A DNA stretch of 64,000 nucleotides. It comes from Akkermansiaceae bacterium UBA3385 (GTDB lineage: Bacteria; Verrucomicrobiota; Verrucomicrobiia; Verrucomicrobiales; Akkermansiaceae). The stretch lies in NCBI GenBank assembly GCA_002358905.1, contig DEPT01000047.1:130-64129 (forward strand). The letters are read 5' to 3'. A model generated the notes under the pieces. The model ran no database searches, was not told the DNA's origin, and saw only the letters and a list, made by a program, of their open reading frames with translations. Each line of letters starts with the position of its first letter. Within the stretch, counting starts at the first letter, position 1. This document shows, piece by piece, positions 25,153 to 34,101 of this stretch. The translations under genes were made by a program, and so were the position numbers.

Positions 25153-25187
25153 ACCGCCGCCACCCGACACAGTGGCGGCGGTTTTCT
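25153..25187 (+). terminator. Terminator of the NSS/lipoprotein operon
   Basis: ACCGCCGCCAC pairs with GTGGCGGCGGT (11 bp) and is followed by TTTCTCTT, which runs directly into the sulfatase -35 box. Confidence 0.85.
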
Positions 25188-25188
25188 C

Positions 25189-25217
25189 TTGATATCACAA
25201 GAGCTATACATTAGAAT
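25189..25217 (+). promoter_or_regulatory. Promoter of the sulfatase gene (leaderless)
   Basis: TTGATA (25189-25194), 17-base spacer, TAGAAT (25212-25217). A start site 7-8 bases after the -10 falls on the ATG at 25225. Confidence 0.75.
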
Positions 25218-25224
25218 CATGCCA

Positions 25225-26979
25225 ATGAAAGCACCCGGAAACCATTTTTTCGCCCTCGCGCTGGCTCTCTGCCTTGCCCATCCACTACCGGTCTCAGCTG
25301 TTTGGGATGATATACTCTTCGACGATTCGTCTGCTCAGAGAAGCGCAGACACACCAGCACCTGCCAGCCCGATTCCTGAAAAAATCGACCGCAGCATCGA
25401 CCACCTCTGCGAGAATGTCGTCAAACCTGCGATTAAAAGTTGCGGAGAAGCAGTCAAGGGACTCGGAGTACTTACGCTAGCTTACCTTGCGCCAGGAAGC
25501 ATGCCGGAACAAGCAGAGAAGCCCCATACTCCGCCCAAGGCAATTGTTATTTTCCTGGCAGACGATTTAGGGTATAATGACACCACAACATACGGCAGTG
25601 GAACACTGACACCCAACGTGCAGCGACTTGCAGACCAGGGGCTGTTATTCACCGATGCACACAGCACAAATTCCGTATGCACCCCTTCCCGCTATTCGAT
25701 GCTCACGGGGCAATATGCCTGGCGGCAAAAGGGCACGGGCATTCTGCCGGGGGATGCAGCCCTTATCATCCCCACGAAAGAGAAGGCAGCCACGCTGGGT
25801 ACCCTCATGCAGCAGGCCGGGTACCGCACTGCCGCTATCGGCAAATGGCACCTGGGCCTCGGCAGCGGCAACATTGACTGGAACAAGCCTATTTCCCCTG
25901 CCCCGTCAGAAGTGGGCTTCGACTATTCCTTCATCATGGCCGCTACGGGAGACCGCGTACCCTGCGTGTATGTTGAAAACGGCGCCGTGCGCAATCTTGA
26001 CCCACAGGATCCCATACGAGTGAACTACCGGGGCCAGATCTACCCCGGTGAAAAGACAGCCACCACACACCCCGAACAGCTCAAACCCTGGGGACGTCCC
26101 AGCGATAAACAACACTCCGGCACCATTATTGATGGCATCTCTCGCATCGGCCACATGACAGGCGGCTCCAATGCCCTGTGGAAGGACCAGGACATTGCAG
26201 ATGACATTACCTCAGCAGCCGAACGGTTCATTGCAGGCTGCAAGGGAAAACCGCTTTTTCTCTACTTCTGCACCAATGATATCCACGTACCCCGCGACCC
26301 ACATGCCCGCTTCCGTGGCAAGAGCACGCTGGGCATACGCGGTGATGTCACCCTGCAGATGGACGACTCCCTGGGCCGCATCATGTCTGCGTTGGAAAAA
26401 ACCGGCTACAAGCCAGAAGAAACGCTCATCATCTTTACCAGCGATAACGGCCCTGTCATCTCCGATGGCTACGAGGACGGAGCCCGCGAAGCCTGCGCCA
26501 ACCACAACCCGAACCACCCATGGCGTGGCGGCAAATATAGCTTATTTGAAGGAGGCACACGTGTTCCTTTCATTGTCTCCTGGCCAGGCAAGGTGCAGCA
26601 CGGCCGCAGCGCCGCGCTCATGTGCCAGATGGACTTAGGCCGAACGCTGGCTGAACTCTGTGGCATTAGTATTCCCGAAGGAAGTATGCGGGATTCAGAA
26701 AACCACCTCCCCGCACTGCTGGGCAACAGCCCCTGTGGTCGTCAAACGCTCGTTACCCAGGCCTTTGAAGCCCCTCGCTATGCTCTGCGCAGCGGTGCCT
26801 ACAAATACATTCCTGACTATGGAACACGCACCCGTGTGGACCGCCAGGGCCGGGGCGAACAGCTCTACGACCTGAGTACCGACCCCGCCGAGCAGCGCAA
26901 CATCGCCCCGCTGCAACCAGAAATGACAGCGCAACTCCGCGCTCTTCTACAAAGGCTCACTGCGGAATCCAGGCATTGA
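25225..26979 (+). CDS. Exported type I (S1) sulfatase
   Basis: S1 sulfatases remove sulfate esters from glycans such as mucin. The 584-residue protein starts with a signal peptide (MKAPGNHFFALALALCLAHPLPVSA). Metal ligands appear at ADDLGYND (Asp113, Asp114). The formylglycine site is Cys152 in CTPSR, the cysteine type matured by anaerobic (radical SAM) or oxygen-dependent enzymes. Further conserved stretches are GKWHLG, FTSDNGP and GGTRVPFI, so the enzyme looks complete. The ATG at 25225 is preferred to 25219 because it follows the -10 by 7 bases and gives a clean signal peptide. Residues 30-100 form a low-complexity linker before the catalytic domain. Confidence 0.93.
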   Translation: MKAPGNHFFALALALCLAHPLPVSAVWDDILFDDSSAQRSADTPAPASPIPEKIDRSIDHLCENVVKPAIKSCGEAVKGLGVLTLAYLAPGSMPEQAEKPHTPPKAIVIFLADDLGYNDTTTYGSGTLTPNVQRLADQGLLFTDAHSTNSVCTPSRYSMLTGQYAWRQKGTGILPGDAALIIPTKEKAATLGTLMQQAGYRTAAIGKWHLGLGSGNIDWNKPISPAPSEVGFDYSFIMAATGDRVPCVYVENGAVRNLDPQDPIRVNYRGQIYPGEKTATTHPEQLKPWGRPSDKQHSGTIIDGISRIGHMTGGSNALWKDQDIADDITSAAERFIAGCKGKPLFLYFCTNDIHVPRDPHARFRGKSTLGIRGDVTLQMDDSLGRIMSALEKTGYKPEETLIIFTSDNGPVISDGYEDGAREACANHNPNHPWRGGKYSLFEGGTRVPFIVSWPGKVQHGRSAALMCQMDLGRTLAELCGISIPEGSMRDSENHLPALLGNSPCGRQTLVTQAFEAPRYALRSGAYKYIPDYGTRTRVDRQGRGEQLYDLSTDPAEQRNIAPLQPEMTAQLRALLQRLTAESRH

Positions 26980-26986
26980 AAAAAAC

Positions 26987-27013
26987 GGCTGCCCGATAAA
27001 ACACCGGGCAGCC
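26987..27013. terminator. Bidirectional terminator, sulfatase and 27041 gene
   Basis: GGCTGCCCG and CGGGCAGCC flank a nine-base loop between convergent genes. On the minus strand it is followed by a T-run (GTTTTTTTC). Confidence 0.85.
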
Positions 27014-27040
27014 ATATAAGTTTACGGGAGTTCAGGCAAA

Positions 27041-28444
27041 TCAGTTTTTCTTCATCGTCATTTCACCGGCGCAGCCGAACCAGCCATCAAAGCACTGCAC
27101 CTTGAAACGAACCTCCACATGGCCCTTCAAGGCGCGAGGCACCTCAAAATTCACCGTCTTTGTATCCTTATCCGCGGGAACATCGGCCTCGCACACCAAC
27201 TTATCATTGGCAAAGAGCTGAAAGCCCTTGGAAGTCATCTTTCCATTCTTGCTGGGACAAGGCACCAGACTGAATGTATAGGAACCGGGGCCATCCATAA
27301 ACTTGCTTACGTTAACCCGCCATTCCTTCTCAAAACCGACTGTCATCTCGCCGCTATCATAGAAAAGTTCATTGAAAATGTACGGAATCGAATCATCCCA
27401 GTAATTAGCCCAGCGCAAAGCGCCCTTACCATATTCACTTTCGGAATCAATTTCCACAACTTTGCGGTACGTATCAACCAGAAGCTTACGAAGCGCAGGC
27501 TCCTTTGTGGCGTTATACTTCTCACGGTACACATAGGCCAGACCGGAAGTCCACTGCTGCTCAAGCTCCTTGTTCAGCTGGCGAGCCTTCATCACCTTTT
27601 CGACAAACTTAATACCCTCATCGAACTTGCGGTCATTGCCCTGGAACTGGGCATCGGCCCCTTTTCCTCCACAAAGAACTGCGTTAATTTCATCGTACAT
27701 GCCCATGTGATCCATACAGTAGAGATAACGGCACAGAGTCTCGTGCTTCGGGTCCTTGCTATTGAGAATATCCTTGAGCTCGCGGTTACGCATGGCGTCC
27801 TCATAGGGCATCATAGCCAGCGCATCAGCAGCAGCCCTGGCCCCCTCAATGCCATCCGATTTACGGGCCTTTTCCACCAGTTGCATGTACTGGGGCATCT
27901 GCTTCAGCGTAAGCTCCACCGCCTTTTCCATGGCTGCGGCACTCAGCACCGTTTTACCGTCATAGATGGCCAACAATGTCTCATCCGGAGCAAGAAGAAC
28001 AGCTACCGGCAGATTAGAGAATGCGCCGATGGGAAGCAACTTCTCGCGGTCATGCAAATCAGGCACAGAACCCACAACCTCGTTAATCTGCCCCAGCACA
28101 ACCGGCAGCTTCTTCTTCTCCAGCTCCTTCCACTCTTCCTCAATCTGAGCAGCATTAGGCAGCCAGTCAGAACCGTACCAGAGGATGAGAGCCGGACGCC
28201 CCTCGGCTTTTGCCAGGGCCCGGGCATCATGATTATCCGGGAAAGCCAGATGCGCGACCTGTGCGCCTGCACCGGACTCTTCTACCGCGACAAGAGCATT
28301 CTCTGCAGATGCGCTGCCAGCACCGGCATCTTTCATCGAGATACGCTTTACAAGCGTATCCAGCCCCATAAGGCTGGGGTCATAATAGTAGATACCACCG
28401 CCTGCAAGACCAAGCAGAACAAGAAGTGTAAGAAATTTCTTCAT
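27041..28444 (-). CDS. Exported thioredoxin-fold-like protein of unknown function
   Basis: The 467-residue protein has an N-terminal hydrophobic segment (MKKFLTLLVLLGLAGGGIYYY), so it is membrane-anchored or secreted. Residues about 75-180 look like a thioredoxin fold (PALILWYGSDWLPNAAQIEEEWKE, LPVAVLLAPDETLLAIYDG), but the CxxC motif is replaced by SDWL, so it is unlikely to be a redox enzyme. The C-terminal part (about 370-467) is beta-rich, like a carbohydrate- or protein-binding domain. It follows the transglutaminase-like gene by 15 bases and is probably co-transcribed. I do not recognise the family as a whole. Confidence 0.65.
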   Translation of the reverse strand: MKKFLTLLVLLGLAGGGIYYYDPSLMGLDTLVKRISMKDAGAGSASAENALVAVEESGAGAQVAHLAFPDNHDARALAKAEGRPALILWYGSDWLPNAAQIEEEWKELEKKKLPVVLGQINEVVGSVPDLHDREKLLPIGAFSNLPVAVLLAPDETLLAIYDGKTVLSAAAMEKAVELTLKQMPQYMQLVEKARKSDGIEGARAAADALAMMPYEDAMRNRELKDILNSKDPKHETLCRYLYCMDHMGMYDEINAVLCGGKGADAQFQGNDRKFDEGIKFVEKVMKARQLNKELEQQWTSGLAYVYREKYNATKEPALRKLLVDTYRKVVEIDSESEYGKGALRWANYWDDSIPYIFNELFYDSGEMTVGFEKEWRVNVSKFMDGPGSYTFSLVPCPSKNGKMTSKGFQLFANDKLVCEADVPADKDTKTVNFEVPRALKGHVEVRFKVQCFDGWFGCAGEMTMKKN

Positions 28445-28459
28445 ATAATTCCAGAACGA

Positions 28460-30697
28460 TTAACGGGTGAAAATAACAAAGTGGCTGATATGAGCAAAAT
28501 CCGGGGCCGGGTTATCAAATTCCACCTTGACCCACTTGGCACGAGTTCCATCAGGGAACTTAGCCACCCATTCCTTCGGCATGTTATCAATTTCTGCACG
28601 CTTGAACCAGGTAGCACCGTCCTCACTTGTGGAAACAATAGCCTTCTTCATGCGGCCTTCATTACCATCAGTTTTCTGTATAATGCAGCCTGTCGTGTGT
28701 CCCGGTTGCTCCAGCTCCACAATGAAGGTGGGCATTTTCTCTTTATCTGTGTGGCACTTGCCGCCCGCCGCGCTCATGATTCCGGCATGCAGTTCCGGGC
28801 TGTCATAGCTACTGGTGGTAGAAATACGGAAGAGTGAGCACTTGGCCGGCGTCCCGGTCAATTCAGCCATTTTCCGAAGCGGAGCCGCCTTGTAATCCGG
28901 GGTCGACAATGCGAGGGCCCCCTGGGTAAGCGCCATGAAAGCAGGTCCGGAACGAGCCTGTTCTGCCGCAACAATAGCCTTCTTGTAAGCATCGGCCATC
29001 TTCTTATTACGCTCCTCAGCAGATTCTCCTGCAGTTTCCGTAGAGCTGCCGGCAGCAGCAGCAGCGACAGCAAAAGCCTTATTGAAAATCAAGCTACCCT
29101 GCTCTGTGGCTACATACGTCTTCACAGCCCATTCCAGAAGCTGGCCAAAAGTTGTGCCGTCTCCTTTCTTGATATGGGCAACAAACATATTCTCAAGGAA
29201 CTTCTGCCGAGCATCGTCCGACTTCAGGGAAGCCTCCTGCTTCTGCACCAGCTCATCCAGTTTCACGGCCCAGCTGGAGGGAGTCACCGCCAGGGATTCC
29301 TGCTCCATCTGATAAATCTTCAGCTGGTCAGTCTCCTCCATGCGGGAAATCACACCGGCCAGGTCCGCCGTGGCATCAAGGGCCGCTACACCATGCCCCA
29401 CATAATGGGGCAGCATCTGGTTCACCAGATAATCGTAACATTCACCGGGGGTAGCATTGCGCTTCAGCATCAACGAATGCAATGCAGCCCGGAAGAACGG
29501 ATGCAAGGGGGAATCTTTCAGTGCGGAAATCCACATTTTCTCCGCTTCAGCCTCCTTGCCGGCGGCCTCCAGCCCACGGGCACACAGGCTCTTGCGATAG
29601 GCCTGGGCCACCTTCTCATCATCCGCAAACACAGCCTCCATCAGATTGTAGGAAGTCGGTGCACGGTGACCGAAAATCATGTTGTGCATGCCACCGTCCG
29701 GTCCCCCGAAACCGCCCACCCACTTGCCACGCTCCGTACGCACCGCGTATGCGCAGTGCCCGGGCTGACCACAGGTATATGCCGGAATACCATGAGCCAT
29801 GGCAGCCACAGCCCCCAGATGAGACATAGCTCCGCATACACCACCATTGCGCAGGGTGGCCTCTGCCCAGCTTTCATTGGCATACGGCAGATTATAAGCG
29901 CCACCCTGAACTGAATCACCGAATTTGGAAGTACCGGTATAAGTAGCAGCCCAGCAGGCTAAGCCATACTTATCCCATGGCAGATTAATCGCTTTAGCAG
30001 CGTATTCATACGATTCATCATCCCAGTCCTGGCCGGGATTAGCCACCACAAAGCGCAGTTCCCATGCCTTCAAATTTCTATAATTGGGATGCAGTAACCC
30101 TTTCTTGTCCTGTTTCTGGAAAAACTTGTAACGGCGCACCGGATTGTACTTATTCGGCAACAACGTTGCCAGAGGCGGCTCCTTCCAGGTCTCACCGCCG
30201 CCCCAGCAGGAAGCAAGAGCCACAGCCAACGCCTTATTCTCCACCTCCCCATTCTCTTCCTTCCAGATGCGATACAGAATCTGCATCCCCAGATCTTTCT
30301 GGTAGGGCACAAGGCCACACGTCAGGTAAAGTTCCAGCCATTCCGTATCCTTCATGAACTTCTGCAGGAACTCCGCCTTTTCCTTACTCTCCGCCGCCAT
30401 CTGCGTCAGAAATTCAGCGCCGGTAACGCGAATAAGCTCATGCAGCATAGAACAATGCAGGGCCCCTTCATCCTCCGGCGTGATTGTCTTAGATTTCAGA
30501 GTCTGCACTAATGCGCTCTGAACATCGGTATAATTCCCTTTATCCATCGCACTCTGCACAGCTGCGGGCAACTTCTTACCCTTCAGCGGAGCAAGCGCGA
30601 GCTTACTGGTACCACTCTCTGCGGCAACCACCGATACCATCGGAGAAAGCCCCAGAGCGAGCACTCCAAGCATCAAAGTACATGTACGTGTACGCAT
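28460..30697 (-). CDS. Exported transglutaminase-like cysteine protein
   Basis: The 745-residue protein has a signal peptide (MRTRTCTLMLGVLALGLSPMVSVVAA). The centre carries GGVCGAMSHLGAVAAMAHGIPA with Cys288 and GHCAYAV with His314, the Cys-then-His order and spacing of a transglutaminase/papain-like core. The flanks are helical, and the C-terminal 120 residues look like a beta-sandwich binding domain. A cysteine-peptidase or amidase role on surface material is possible but not shown. Upstream on the minus strand TTGACT lies 17 bases before a weak CATTCT, only 6 bases before the ATG. The downstream gene at 27041 is probably in the same operon. Confidence 0.65.
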   Translation of the reverse strand: MRTRTCTLMLGVLALGLSPMVSVVAAESGTSKLALAPLKGKKLPAAVQSAMDKGNYTDVQSALVQTLKSKTITPEDEGALHCSMLHELIRVTGAEFLTQMAAESKEKAEFLQKFMKDTEWLELYLTCGLVPYQKDLGMQILYRIWKEENGEVENKALAVALASCWGGGETWKEPPLATLLPNKYNPVRRYKFFQKQDKKGLLHPNYRNLKAWELRFVVANPGQDWDDESYEYAAKAINLPWDKYGLACWAATYTGTSKFGDSVQGGAYNLPYANESWAEATLRNGGVCGAMSHLGAVAAMAHGIPAYTCGQPGHCAYAVRTERGKWVGGFGGPDGGMHNMIFGHRAPTSYNLMEAVFADDEKVAQAYRKSLCARGLEAAGKEAEAEKMWISALKDSPLHPFFRAALHSLMLKRNATPGECYDYLVNQMLPHYVGHGVAALDATADLAGVISRMEETDQLKIYQMEQESLAVTPSSWAVKLDELVQKQEASLKSDDARQKFLENMFVAHIKKGDGTTFGQLLEWAVKTYVATEQGSLIFNKAFAVAAAAAGSSTETAGESAEERNKKMADAYKKAIVAAEQARSGPAFMALTQGALALSTPDYKAAPLRKMAELTGTPAKCSLFRISTTSSYDSPELHAGIMSAAGGKCHTDKEKMPTFIVELEQPGHTTGCIIQKTDGNEGRMKKAIVSTSEDGATWFKRAEIDNMPKEWVAKFPDGTRAKWVKVEFDNPAPDFAHISHFVIFTR

Positions 30698-30771
30698 GAT
30701 TCAAGAATGCTACACGCAGATTCCAAAGTCAAGCCATATATTTTATGTCAGCCCATTATTTATACATATAG

Positions 30772-30800
30772 TTGCCTTTTGTTAACATAGCTGATAGAAT
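30772..30800 (+). promoter_or_regulatory. Promoter of the rlpA-like gene (leaderless)
   Basis: TTGCCT (30772-30777), 17-base spacer, TAGAAT (30795-30800). The GTG start codon follows after 6 bases, so the start of transcription and translation should coincide. Confidence 0.75.
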
Positions 30801-30806
30801 AGGTGC

Positions 30807-31325
30807 GTGCACGGTATCTCACGATTCATTTTCATCATCCTGGCAGCCGCTATTCTGCTTCCAGGCACGGGCTGTTCCTGGCGAAAAGACACAGGTAAAG
30901 GTACACCTGCTGCTGATACCCGTCCCGAACCTAAGCTCAAGAAAAGCCCATACACGGTAAACGGCAAACGTTACCGCCCCATGGGCATTGACGAAGCGCT
31001 CCAATACCGTGAAGTGGGTGAGGCCTCACTCTACGAAGGAGCAAATACACGCGGTGCACTGGGCGAGAAACTCCCTTACGGCGGAATGTATGCAGCCCAC
31101 CGCACCCTGCCCTTGCCCAGCACCGTGCGCATCACCAGCATCTCCACCGGCAAAAGCTGTCTGGTGCGCGTAAACGACCGCGGCCCCTTCCACCGCCGAC
31201 GCATCATTGATATCAGCCCCGCCGTGGCCCGAGCCATCGGCTTCCACCAGTGGGGTGTGCACCAGGTGGAAATTGAAACCGTTTCCGTGGGCGATGGCCC
31301 CAACCAACGCCGCAAGGAGGATTAA
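30807..31325 (+). CDS. rlpA: RlpA-like lipoprotein (double-psi beta-barrel)
   Basis: RlpA-family proteins are outer-membrane lipoproteins that act on or bind denuded glycan strands at the septum. The 172-residue protein has a lipobox PGTGC (Cys23) and a DPBB core. The core runs from GEASLYEGANTRGALGEKL through MYAAHRTLPLPSTVRI to RVNDRGPF and IIDISPAVARAIGF. No SPOR domain is present. The start is GTG at 30807, supported by the promoter spacing. It stands alone, convergent with the amino-acid ABC operon. Confidence 0.9.
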   Translation: MHGISRFIFIILAAAILLPGTGCSWRKDTGKGTPAADTRPEPKLKKSPYTVNGKRYRPMGIDEALQYREVGEASLYEGANTRGALGEKLPYGGMYAAHRTLPLPSTVRITSISTGKSCLVRVNDRGPFHRRRIIDISPAVARAIGFHQWGVHQVEIETVSVGDGPNQRRKED

Positions 31326-31333
31326 GCAACAGA

Positions 31334-31365
31334 AAAGGCGACACCCGAAACAAGGTGCCGCCTTT
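31334..31365. terminator. Terminator between rlpA-like gene and ABC operon
   Basis: AAAGGCG-A-CACC pairs with GGTG-C-CGCCTTT, an 11-bp stem with one internal mismatch between convergent genes. Confidence 0.75.
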
Positions 31366-31384
31366 AAAATAATGCAAATTTCCC

Positions 31385-32116
31385 TTATCTCAGCGAGAAG
31401 AAATCGCGTATGCGGGCATTATCGCTGGCGGCGATGACGCTGGGCGGGGCATCCACCACCAGCTTACCATCGGCAAGGAACACGATGCGGTCTGCCAGTT
31501 CCATGGCGAAATCCGTATCGTGGGAAACCACCAGCATGGTCATGCCATCCTTGGCAAGCTCACGCATCAGGTTTTCCACCTCGCCCACCATCTCGGGGTC
31601 CAGAGCGGAGGTCGGCTCGTCGAAAAGCAGCACCTCGGGATTCATAGCCAGGGCGCGCACAATAGCCACACGCTGCTTCTGACCACCGGAAAGCTGTGAG
31701 GGGTAGGCCTTGGCCTTATCATGCAAGCCAATGCGGTGCAGCAGGTGCATGGCCTTGTTCTCTGCCTCCATTCGGTTCATGAGGCCACACTTCACCGGGG
31801 CCAGGGTAATGTTATCCAGAATGGTGAGGTTGGCAAAAAGGTTGAAATGCTGGAACACCATGCCCACCTTGGCACGGTAGTGGTTCAGGCCATCCTCGCT
31901 GCGGTCCACCGGCTTGCCGTGGAACAGCACTTCGCCCCCCGTAGGAGTCTCCAGGAAATTCATACAGCGCATCACCGTGCTCTTGCCGGCGCCGGAGGGG
32001 CCCAGCAGGAACACCACCTCGCCCTTCTTCACCCCTACGGAAACTTCATCAATCACGCGGTGGTCACCGAAATCCTTGACCAGATCGCGCACTTCCAAAA
32101 TGTTATCAGCGTTCAT
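31385..32116 (-). CDS. Polar amino-acid ABC transporter ATPase (GlnQ-like)
   Basis: The 243-residue ATPase powers uptake by the adjacent permease. Walker A is GPSGAGKST, the ABC signature LSGGQKQR and Walker B LLFDEPTSALD; the length and the MRCMNFLETPTGGEV region are typical of the glutamine/polar amino-acid group. The start codon overlaps the end of the upstream permease gene by 11 bases, which suggests translational coupling. The exact amino acid is unknown. Confidence 0.93.
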   Translation of the reverse strand: MNADNILEVRDLVKDFGDHRVIDEVSVGVKKGEVVFLLGPSGAGKSTVMRCMNFLETPTGGEVLFHGKPVDRSEDGLNHYRAKVGMVFQHFNLFANLTILDNITLAPVKCGLMNRMEAENKAMHLLHRIGLHDKAKAYPSQLSGGQKQRVAIVRALAMNPEVLLFDEPTSALDPEMVGEVENLMRELAKDGMTMLVVSHDTDFAMELADRIVFLADGKLVVDAPPSVIAASDNARIRDFFSLR

Positions 32117-33587
32117 TCTTCTTCAGACGGTTTTCAAGTTTCTTGAGGAGCTGGCTCAGGCACACCACCACAATCAGGTAGATAAGAGCCACAGCAATCA
32201 GCGGCAGGAAGGCATCGTAGGTCTGGCTTCGGATGATATCGCCGCCCTTGGTCAAATCCTGCAGGGCGATGTAACCACACACGGAAGTCTCCTTGAGCAG
32301 CACGATGAACTCATTGCCCAGCGCAGGCAGCACATTCTTGAATGCCTGCGGCAGAATCACCGAGCGCATGGTGGTGCCATAGCTCATGCCCAGGCTGCGT
32401 CCGGCCTCCATCTGGCCACCATCCACCGCCATGATACCGGAGCGGATAATCTCCGCCACATAGGCACCGGAGTTCACACCGAAAGCTACAATGGCCACCA
32501 GCACCTTGCTCACATCCACCGAGCCGAAAATCACGAAATAGATAATGAGCAGCTGCACCACCACAGGCGTGCCGCGCACCACGGTCAGGTAGATATGGCA
32601 CAGGAAGTTCAGCACCTTGTAGCGGCCGGTCTGGTCGTGGGCACTGCGAACCACTGCCACCAGGAAACCGATGCACAGGCCCATGAGCACGGCGCAGAAG
32701 GAAATCTCAATGGTAATCAGGAAACCGTTTACCAGGTAGCGCCAGCGGTTATCCTTCACAAAATTGGTCTGGAAGGAATCCTGCATGCGCTGCCAGAGCC
32801 CCTTCTCCTCGGTCTGCACAGCAGGCACGGCGAGCGGCTTGCCATCCTTGTCCAGATAACGTGCCCAGATTTCATCCATGGTGCCATCAGCCTTCATTTC
32901 AGCCATGGTCTTGTTGAACATGGCGAGCAGTTCCGGACGGTTCTTGCTGATAGCCATGGCGTATTCCTCAGAAACCAGCGCCACGGGCAGAATGCTGATA
33001 CCCTTATTGCGGGCCACATGCTCCTCAGAAGGCGCACTGTCCAGCACCACAGCATCAATCTTACCCGTCACCAGCGAAGCCACCGCCAGCGCTCCATCCT
33101 GGAAACGCTCCGGCTCCTGGATATTCTCGGTCACATACATATCACCCGTGGTGCCGTGCTGCACACCGATACGCTTACCCTTCAGCGATTCCGGGCCGGT
33201 GATATCCGAGCCATCGCGCACGATAATCACCTGGTCAGCCTTCACATAGCTGGTCGTGAAATCAATCTGCTTCTTGCGGTCCTCCGTCACCGTAATGCCC
33301 GAGGCGGCCACATCGCCCTTCCCCGTCTGCACAGCGGCAATCACGGAATCGAAGGCCATATCCTCAATCACCAGCTCATAGCCATTGCGGCGGGCAATCT
33401 CGCGCACCATATCGGCATCGATACCCACGATGCGGTCCCCCTGGTAGAACTCATACGGAGGGAAGGTCGCATTAGTCACCATTATCAGCTTGCTGCGCTC
33501 CTCCTGTTTCTCGCCACAGGCAGTCAGAAACAGAGCCATGAACGCCAGCATCACTGCCAGCCATTTCTTATATAATATACCGGGCAT
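32106..33587 (-). CDS. Amino-acid ABC transporter: lipoprotein-binding domain fused to permease
   Basis: One polypeptide of 493 residues combines a substrate-binding protein (about 30-270, starting SKLIMVTNATFPPYEF) and a HisM/GlnP-type permease (about 290-490, with the EAGRSLGMSY loop that docks the ATPase). A lipobox-like LFLTAC puts Cys24 at the head. Such fusions occur in Gram-positive GlnP systems. The frame extends to 33701, but the ATG at 33587 gives the lipoprotein signal and lies 9-10 bases after a TAATCT -10-like box. With the ATPase gene it makes a complete importer. Confidence 0.9.
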   Translation of the reverse strand: MPGILYKKWLAVMLAFMALFLTACGEKQEERSKLIMVTNATFPPYEFYQGDRIVGIDADMVREIARRNGYELVIEDMAFDSVIAAVQTGKGDVAASGITVTEDRKKQIDFTTSYVKADQVIIVRDGSDITGPESLKGKRIGVQHGTTGDMYVTENIQEPERFQDGALAVASLVTGKIDAVVLDSAPSEEHVARNKGISILPVALVSEEYAMAISKNRPELLAMFNKTMAEMKADGTMDEIWARYLDKDGKPLAVPAVQTEEKGLWQRMQDSFQTNFVKDNRWRYLVNGFLITIEISFCAVLMGLCIGFLVAVVRSAHDQTGRYKVLNFLCHIYLTVVRGTPVVVQLLIIYFVIFGSVDVSKVLVAIVAFGVNSGAYVAEIIRSGIMAVDGGQMEAGRSLGMSYGTTMRSVILPQAFKNVLPALGNEFIVLLKETSVCGYIALQDLTKGGDIIRSQTYDAFLPLIAVALIYLIVVVCLSQLLKKLENRLKKNER

Positions 33588-33648
33588 GCGCGTGGAGATT
33601 AGCACAATGCACCCCAAATGAAAAGGTAAAAAACAAAGAATGCTGATT

Positions 33649-34101
33649 TTAGCGGCATTCCAGCTCGATATAGACCCGGTTCCGCTGCCTGACCCACGCA
33701 AAATGCTTCAGGCGGCATGGTTGCAATTCTTTATCGCCACGTTCCTGCATCTGTGCCTTCAGCAGCTCCAGCATGGCTGCACTTTCCAGCGCGTTAAAAG
33801 CAACGCCCTCAAATTGCACTGAAACCGGCCGGGCATCCTCCACCGCTGCAAACATATCAGCCACCGCTGGCACTTCTGCAAGCCCGGTGATGACGATATA
33901 GTTATCCTGCACAGGGGGTCCCCACTCATAATCATACTTCTGCCGGGCACGCCACTGCGCGCTGCTGATACCGCAATCCAACGCCAGCCGCCTCTGCAAC
34001 GGCTCCACATCCGTGCGCATCGGCGGCTCTGCCTCTGGCCAGAGAACATACCCCATCCACCCCAGCACCAGCAAGGCTATAAGATATCCGGTCTTTCTCA
34101 T
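33649..34101 (-). CDS. Small membrane-anchored protein coupled to the AAA ATPase
   Basis: The 150-residue product has one N-terminal transmembrane helix (MRKTGYLIALLVLGWMGYVLW) and a soluble remainder with no domain I recognise. Its ATG at 34101 overlaps the TGA of the upstream ATPase gene in an ATGA arrangement, so translation is probably coupled. An in-frame ATG at 34119 is possible but less attractive. The soluble part holds two cysteines (in ALDCGIS and LQPCRL) and a third at the C-terminus. Function unknown. Confidence 0.6.
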   Translation of the reverse strand: MRKTGYLIALLVLGWMGYVLWPEAEPPMRTDVEPLQRRLALDCGISSAQWRARQKYDYEWGPPVQDNYIVITGLAEVPAVADMFAAVEDARPVSVQFEGVAFNALESAAMLELLKAQMQERGDKELQPCRLKHFAWVRQRNRVYIELECR

